From: a virus
DNA length: 26,149 nucleotides
Virus record (IMG/VR): IMGVR_UViG_3300042544_001153
Span: 1 to 26,149 of that record
Reading direction: 5' to 3' (one strand)
Shown: in pieces, positions 21,105 through 26,149 of the stretch
How the letters are laid out: every line of letters starts with the position of its first letter
Numbering within the stretch: the first letter of the stretch is position 1
The notes under the pieces: model-generated
Databases searched by the model: none
What the model was told of the DNA's origin: nothing
The model's input: the letters and a program-made list of their open reading frames with translations, nothing else
Translations under genes and position numbers: made by a program

Positions 21105-24100
21105 TTATGCTTGGGATTCAGTCCACGAAAGCTTTGCGTTAATAAACTTGGAACCAGATGTTTCTAGGTTTGTTGCAACAATTGTTAAAACATCTGGACC
21201 ATTAGGGAATCCTGGAGTTGAAATACTTCCATTTCCACTAAGAATAGATGTTCCAAGCTCTCGTGTTGAACCAAGGTTATATGTAGAAATTCCATATCCA
21301 CTTCCTGAATTTTCTGTGTAGAAAGAGAATATGTTGTCTCCTCCAGTAATAGTTGCTGCTGTTCCATGATACAAAACTTGAGCTAAAGATCCAGAGCCTA
21401 CAGAAGTATATTCCCAGCTATCTGGATATGTTAGTGTTGATGATCCATTTGCTGAACTCCATCCAGAATCACTAATTGTAGATGGATTTAAAAACCCTTC
21501 TATAAGGAATCTACCATTTGCAGATGTTTGAATTTCTCTTAAAATTAATTGCATTGTATTAATAACGTCTCTCTTGCCAAAGTTTCTAGCAATTCCATTA
21601 TCAACAGATGGTGCTATTCTAATACTTAGTAGGGCATTTGATGCACCTGCAGCAACTGATAGTCCAGCACCTCTCATTCTAGCGTTAAGTTGGAAAGCCT
21701 TATCTTCATCAAATCTTCCATCCATAATTACTGAGGATCCCCAGTGGCTAAGAGAAGGAGCACAGGTTTGTGTAATTACCTGTACTGAAACTTGACCATC
21801 TGTTCCAGTTCCATTTTCAATAGATGAGTCTGGACTAAACGATACTGTGTTAGCAGTACCTGCCAAAGCAATTGTTGAAGATATGCTGTATCCAACAGTT
21901 TCAACTGTGTTGGTAGAAGTGAAACCATAAGGAACGTTAGTTCCATTTGAATCTTTATTCGGAGAAGTTGGAACGGTCCAAGTTTTTCCATTAAATGTGC
22001 TTGAAATTGTTAAGCTTTGTCCATCCGATGCAGGATTTGCAGCACCACCAAGTTCTAGAGAGGTTGCAACTCTTCCAAGCTTTGTTCCATCTGCAGCAAA
22101 AAGAACATTTCCTTGCTGAATTCCAGCAGTGTTAAAGTTTGTGCTTGCTCCAGCAAACAACTTCATTGTATCAACATAGGCTCCAGAAGTATATGTTCCA
22201 TTTCTAAATGATCCAACCCCTACACTTCCTTGGCTAGTAATAAACTGAGTTACTCTTCTTTGAATTGTAATTGGATATCCGCCAACTTTTGCGTTATATG
22301 AACCAACTGCTGTGTAGGAAACAATTTCAGAGTTTGTTTTATCACTAATTAAAATGTATCCAATAATATCTGTTGAGTTTCCAGATGGTGCAGTAGTTCT
22401 CCAACCTTCAATGTCTTTTACATACATTACAGTTTGGCTAGAATTTAAAGGTGTTCCTGGAACATCTGCTGCTGTAGGATTGCTTGTTTGTGCTAGTGGA
22501 GTTCCTGGAGAAGAAACCAAAACGGTTGTTGGACCAAAGTTGGACACTTCATATCTAGCAGGAAGGTTTCCAGAACGCATATAAGACTGACTGTTTAAAT
22601 TATTATTTGGAATTCTGTGGCAATAAACAATGTCTCCATTTGTTGCTCTTAGACCATAACGAATAAAGCCAGATCCATACCAAGAATAATCAATGTATAA
22701 CATTTGCATTTTTGTTGGGTCAATAATATATCCTGAAGGTCCTGTGCCATCTAGTCTGTCAATGTTAAATTCGTCTTGTGGGATTCTGACTTCTTGAACC
22801 TTGTATACCTTTACGTTTCCTCCAACAGTTTGTCCTCTATAAGCTGGAGAAATATGCATAGTTGTATCACTATCAATATTTACAACTCTATAGGTCATGC
22901 CCTTAATTACAATGTTTTGATTCTTTTCTATTTGTTTCAAAAATAGTGTTGAAGTTCCAGTTACAATAGAGCTATCTTTTGTTACAGACACTGTTCCAAA
23001 AATAGGCTTATTGGAAAATCTTCTACACGCAAATAGCTTTTGACCATCGTACTCAAAGTACATTCCGTTTTGATCGTTAAATAGTCCAAGTCTTGTTGAA
23101 GATCCTGCCCAATTTGTTACAGTAACAAGAGCATTGTCTCCACTTGGATTTTTATTTGTAGTGCTAATTGCTGTAGAAATTGTAGTTTCAAAACTAAAAG
23201 TATTTTCGTCAATAATACCAGTTACTAGGAAGCTACCGTTGTATGGATTTACATCAGTTCCCACGACCTGCACACCACTAATTGTTACTTTGGCATTTTC
23301 CTGAAGACCATGATCCTGTACAGTTTTAACAACAATTGTGGCATCCCCTACAGTTGTGTTTGAATAAATTTCAGTAATGTCGTAGCTTGGGGTCAGCTTG
23401 GTTCCAGTAGAAAACTGAATTGCTTTTCCTGATTGATACCTAAAGGTTCTTCTGGATTGTCTTACCTGCTGAACATTTACAACATTGTTTCCAGTTGCTA
23501 AAAGAACTCCACCGTTATATGCGGTGTGCTGAACATAAGCATCTGGCTTACAATAAAGCTTTGATCCAGATACTGTTGCTGCTGGGGAAATATTTGTTAC
23601 GTTGTCTCCAGTTACAGTAAAACTAAAGATTTTTGGAGTTGGCGTAGAAGATACTACCCAAGATCCGTTTAAGAATGTATTGGTAGTTGCACCATTAATA
23701 AGAACTGGGGTTCCTGGAACTAGTCCATGTGGATTTGGAGTTGTTACGGTTGCAACGGATCCTGCAACTTCAACCGTAAAGGAAGAAGACCCTGGAACAT
23801 TTGCTCCATCAAATAGGTCTCCACCATAAATGCTAGTAAGGTTGCTGTCTTTAATAGTATCATTTCCAACACGACCATTTGCAAGATATGTAAACATTTT
23901 GTTTACATCAACTGTTGGGGTTCCATTAGTAAACGTTGTAATTGCAGATCCTGCAATTGAAGTTGCTACCATAAATGAATTAGCTAAAACTGTCTTAACA
24001 TAGTAAACGGTGCTTGTTGATACTCCAGAAGTGCTTGCAGCACTAAATCTAATTGGTTGATTTGCTGAAAGTCCATGAGCAGTTGCTGTAAATACACCAG

Positions 24101-24743
24101 AAGCTACACCTGTAATTGATGGTGCAGATGGCTTTGTTACAATAAACGTTCCTTCGGCTGCATCATTTGTTGTTTCTTGAACGCTAACAACACTGTTTGA
24201 AACAAGACCATGGTCTGATTCAGTTAAAACATATACTTTTGATTTTCTTGCAGTTGTAGTTCCATCTCCAACAATGTCTGCTACAGCTAAAGAGTTTCCG
24301 CCAGTACCTTTTGAAAAGAAAGATGGGTAGTTGGCTACCAAGGAGACAGTTTCCCATTTAGAAGGTTGGGTTCCGTATTCGAAGTCTGTGTCAATTAAAG
24401 ACTGTGGGTTTGCAACACGCATCTTACCAACAGCATCAACTAGCAAGTCTGACGGTGTAATTTTTTCATCGTACTCTTCATAAACAATTTGAAGCTTGTC
24501 TTTAGAGTCCATCTCGTTACAGTTGTAATTTAATACAATTGTTGTTGTTGAGGAAGATGCTGATCCAGCAACGGTGTAAGATGTGGCATTTAAGTCTGGG
24601 TCTGAAAAATTATAAATTACCTGATTTGTTGTTACGTTTGTAATCAACATTAGGCTTTCTCTTTGAATTACTCTTGGGAGAATAATTTTATCCTCAGAAG
24701 GTATGAAAGTATAATACGTTTCCTGCATTACCTTTTTAGCCAT
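21105..24743 (-). CDS. Large modular virion structural protein
   Basis: 1212 residues; ATG at 24743 with AAGGTGG upstream. The N-terminus (KKVMQETYYTFIPSEDKIILP) is followed by a repeated beta module with the pattern HGL-x2-G-x2-V-x-I, then NG-x2-V and FSF (starting about 178, 222, 339 and 478). An RRTFRYQSGKAIQFSTG segment lies near 431, an SGTGT-like module at about 590-645 (VTGTSTLFLKQI, VNIDSDTTMHIS), DGTGPSGYIIDPTKMQ at about 665-680, and a C-terminal domain with ARNFGKRDVINTMQL. I recall this combination in structural proteins of marine and freshwater phages, cyanophages included. It is probably a baseplate-associated or fibre scaffold protein; the exact virion position is unknown. Confidence 0.8.
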   Translation of the reverse strand: MAKKVMQETYYTFIPSEDKIILPRVIQRESLMLITNVTTNQVIYNFSDPDLNATSYTVAGSASSSTTTIVLNYNCNEMDSKDKLQIVYEEYDEKITPSDLLVDAVGKMRVANPQSLIDTDFEYGTQPSKWETVSLVANYPSFFSKGTGGNSLAVADIVGDGTTTARKSKVYVLTESDHGLVSNSVVSVQETTNDAAEGTFIVTKPSAPSITGVASGVFTATAHGLSANQPIRFSAASTSGVSTSTVYYVKTVLANSFMVATSIAGSAITTFTNGTPTVDVNKMFTYLANGRVGNDTIKDSNLTSIYGGDLFDGANVPGSSSFTVEVAGSVATVTTPNPHGLVPGTPVLINGATTNTFLNGSWVVSSTPTPKIFSFTVTGDNVTNISPAATVSGSKLYCKPDAYVQHTAYNGGVLLATGNNVVNVQQVRQSRRTFRYQSGKAIQFSTGTKLTPSYDITEIYSNTTVGDATIVVKTVQDHGLQENAKVTISGVQVVGTDVNPYNGSFLVTGIIDENTFSFETTISTAISTTNKNPSGDNALVTVTNWAGSSTRLGLFNDQNGMYFEYDGQKLFACRRFSNKPIFGTVSVTKDSSIVTGTSTLFLKQIEKNQNIVIKGMTYRVVNIDSDTTMHISPAYRGQTVGGNVKVYKVQEVRIPQDEFNIDRLDGTGPSGYIIDPTKMQMLYIDYSWYGSGFIRYGLRATNGDIVYCHRIPNNNLNSQSYMRSGNLPARYEVSNFGPTTVLVSSPGTPLAQTSNPTAADVPGTPLNSSQTVMYVKDIEGWRTTAPSGNSTDIIGYILISDKTNSEIVSYTAVGSYNAKVGGYPITIQRRVTQFITSQGSVGVGSFRNGTYTSGAYVDTMKLFAGASTNFNTAGIQQGNVLFAADGTKLGRVATSLELGGAANPASDGQSLTISSTFNGKTWTVPTSPNKDSNGTNVPYGFTSTNTVETVGYSISSTIALAGTANTVSFSPDSSIENGTGTDGQVSVQVITQTCAPSLSHWGSSVIMDGRFDEDKAFQLNARMRGAGLSVAAGASNALLSIRIAPSVDNGIARNFGKRDVINTMQLILREIQTSANGRFLIEGFLNPSTISDSGWSSANGSSTLTYPDSWEYTSVGSGSLAQVLYHGTAATITGGDNIFSFYTENSGSGYGISTYNLGSTRELGTSILSGNGSISTPGFPNGPDVLTIVATNLETSGSKFINAKLSWTESQA

Positions 24744-24754
24744 TTATTTCCACC

Positions 24755-26149
24755 TTATCCTAATGCTACATCCGCTGCTTTGAACGGATATATCCTTGCT
24801 GTCTTATTTTTTACTGGTCCTGGAAAAACTCTTACATTAATAGTTGATCCAAGTGGAGGAGATTCAGAAAACTTTATTCTTCCATCTGTGTCTAGCGTAA
24901 ATCCTCTGTAAGACAAAAGACCAGACTGCCAGACATATTCTTTGTTTTGAATAAATCCTGACTGAATTACTCCATTCAATGAAACTACTAGGTTTAATGG
25001 GTTTTTAACAGTTACATCTTTGTAGTTATACTTGGGCGTAAATGTGTTTCTTCTACCATTAAAAGAACTAGAAAAATCATCTAGCTCAATTATATCAGAA
25101 TAAAATCCAATTACCTCTCCTGTAACTTCTAAATCTTTAACTTTTAGCTTATTTCCATATGGATCAATAGTAATTGGAGCTGTGTCTGGCTTTGAGGCTC
25201 CAATCCAAAGGGAATAGTTCTTGTCAAAGCTTATAATTTTTCCACTAGGGAAAGAATATGCAACTACTCCAGGATCTATAGATGTTGGTGGTTTGTCTGG
25301 GAACACCACCTGATAAGTAAATTGATTAGATGCTGGAACATCTATAATTTCAAATTCTCCAACAAAATCGTCTGATAGGTACGAGGTTTCTCTGAACCCT
25401 GTAACAGTTACTGTTTTTCCAACCACAAAGTTATGATTTGCACTTGTAGTAATTGTTACCTTATTGTCTGTTGCAGATAAGCTTGATACAACATAAGAAG
25501 TATAGGTTCTAGAAAAAGCTGATTCTGTTGGACTTGGCTCTGGAGTCTTAGGAGCATAGTTTAAATATCCATCTCCATATAATACAATTCCTGTTGCATC
25601 TTCTTTATCTTCTACAATATTTCTATCATTATCAACAAATCCAATAATTGGGAAGTACCCATCGTTTAATGGTTCAAAAAGTTTGTTATATTCTGTGCTT
25701 GTTGAATCTACTGGAATGTTTGATAGGTAGAGGTTTTCTCCAGTTACCATGTTTAGCAAAGAAAGTTTGGTTGAGTTTGTAGGGTAAATATAAACGTTGT
25801 AAAAATATTCTCCAGGATTTGATGCATCTTCAGAATAAGTTGTTTCAATCTTAGATATTTCAATAGCCGTACTATTTTCTTCTCCAACAAAAGTTGTAAG
25901 GTATGAAGAATTTTTAACATATGTTTTTGGCAAGTAGGTTGGAGTAACATATGTAACAGACCCACCATTAACAAACCCACCAATTTCATCAACGGTTCCG
26001 TCACCATTGGAGTCTGAGTTTTCTCCAAGTATTGGACCTGGAACAGAGTCCGTAAGTAACTCATAAGTATTTTCTGTTGTTCTTGGTAAAACTCTAGCCC
26101 CAAATGTAGCAAAGCCAGAAGTTTCTGAATCTTCAATAGAAAATATTGG
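24755..26149 (-). CDS. Tail-fibre-like structural protein, 5' end cut by the window
   Basis: 464 residues are visible; the frame is open to the right edge, and an internal TTG at 25933 should not be taken as the start. Near the visible N-terminus lies a calcium-loop-like DSNGDGTVDEIGG (about 46-58). A copy of the HGL-type beta module follows (ANHNFVVGKTVTVTGF, GEFEIIDV; about 231-282). The C-terminal module (SSSFNGRRNTFTP, LNLVVSLNGVIQ, GRIKFSESPPLGSTINVRVF; about 357-444) is the 'NGVIQ' beta module common in phage fibre proteins. It probably belongs to the adhesion apparatus with the 1212-residue protein, whose ATG lies 11 bases downstream. Confidence 0.78.
   Translation of the reverse strand, partial: PIFSIEDSETSGFATFGARVLPRTTENTYELLTDSVPGPILGENSDSNGDGTVDEIGGFVNGGSVTYVTPTYLPKTYVKNSSYLTTFVGEENSTAIEISKIETTYSEDASNPGEYFYNVYIYPTNSTKLSLLNMVTGENLYLSNIPVDSTSTEYNKLFEPLNDGYFPIIGFVDNDRNIVEDKEDATGIVLYGDGYLNYAPKTPEPSPTESAFSRTYTSYVVSSLSATDNKVTITTSANHNFVVGKTVTVTGFRETSYLSDDFVGEFEIIDVPASNQFTYQVVFPDKPPTSIDPGVVAYSFPSGKIISFDKNYSLWIGASKPDTAPITIDPYGNKLKVKDLEVTGEVIGFYSDIIELDDFSSSFNGRRNTFTPKYNYKDVTVKNPLNLVVSLNGVIQSGFIQNKEYVWQSGLLSYRGFTLDTDGRIKFSESPPLGSTINVRVFPGPVKNKTARIYPFKAADVALG

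Noticed and set aside
25753-26136. A 127-codon minus-strand frame over the partial fibre gene.
   Set aside because: It is a leucine/glutamine-rich out-of-frame reading of the fibre gene, whose own frame is open to the window edge and carries recognisable modules.
1-26149. Toxin-antitoxin, abortive infection, retron or other defence cassette.
   Set aside because: Every gap was translated and every gene read; the unassigned small proteins show no reverse transcriptase, nuclease-toxin or sensor motif that would support one.

Overview
The window is a contiguous piece of a tailed double-stranded DNA phage (Caudoviricetes) genome, or possibly a prophage; no bacterial housekeeping gene, integrase, tRNA or rRNA is visible. 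All genes lie on the minus strand, so the transcription order runs from high to low coordinates. The DNA is AT-rich and gene-dense. Most neighbours overlap by a stop/start signature (TAATG, TAGTG, ATGA, GTGA), and the largest gap between genes is under 100 bases. The gene set (DnaE-type polymerase with PHP domain, DnaB-like helicase, small DnaG-type primase, RecA, MazG-like protein, RuvC-like and Cas4-like nucleases) resembles that of large phages of Actinobacteria. The AT-rich sequence would fit a low-GC actinobacterial host such as freshwater Nanopelagicales, but that host assignment is inference, and a Firmicute or other host is not excluded.

Layout in transcription order. (1) 26149-18014: virion adhesion/tail-fibre genes. 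These are a 5'-partial fibre-like protein, a 1212-residue structural protein built of repeated beta modules, a 124-residue protein, a 684-residue fibronectin-III protein, a 55-residue coiled-coil micro-gene and a 151-residue protein with a lectin-like C-terminus. (2) 17926-14051: a metallophosphoesterase, a zinc ribbon, a MerR/excisionase-like helix-turn-helix protein, three small genes, the replicative helicase and one more small gene. (3) 14147-7788: primase, zinc-containing single-strand binding protein, DnaE, MazG-like protein and RecA, which form a nearly self-sufficient replisome. (4) 7791-5223: small zinc proteins, a possible Holliday-junction-resolvase-like nuclease, a Cas4/RecB-like Fe-S nuclease, a RuvC-like resolvase and a tiny HTH protein. 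(5) 5226-3557: a GT32-like glycosyltransferase with a sugar nucleotidyltransferase, then a DUF3310 protein. (6) 3557-1: small genes, small and large terminase subunits, a hypothetical gene and a DUF6065 gene cut by the window edge. The capsid, portal, major tail and lysis genes are outside the window.

Regulation can be read in the few real gaps. Near-consensus promoters (TTGACA, 17-18 bp, TATAAT-like, often with an extended -10 TG) precede the metallophosphoesterase at the fibre/replication boundary, the SSB gene, dnaE and the DUF6065 gene; weaker candidates precede four others. Two of the strong ones are embedded in perfect inverted repeats, which suggests repressor or attenuator control. 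Three genes (DUF6065, the 111-residue gene before primase and a zinc ribbon) have a -10 box ending only 6-7 bases before the ATG, which predicts leaderless mRNAs.

The most interesting points are the dnaE promoter inside a perfect 12-bp inverted repeat, the inverted-repeat promoter at the module boundary, the leaderless promoter set, the paired sugar-activation and glycosyltransferase genes, and the modular exchange visible in the fibre genes. I did not see an unambiguous undescribed defence or counter-defence system.
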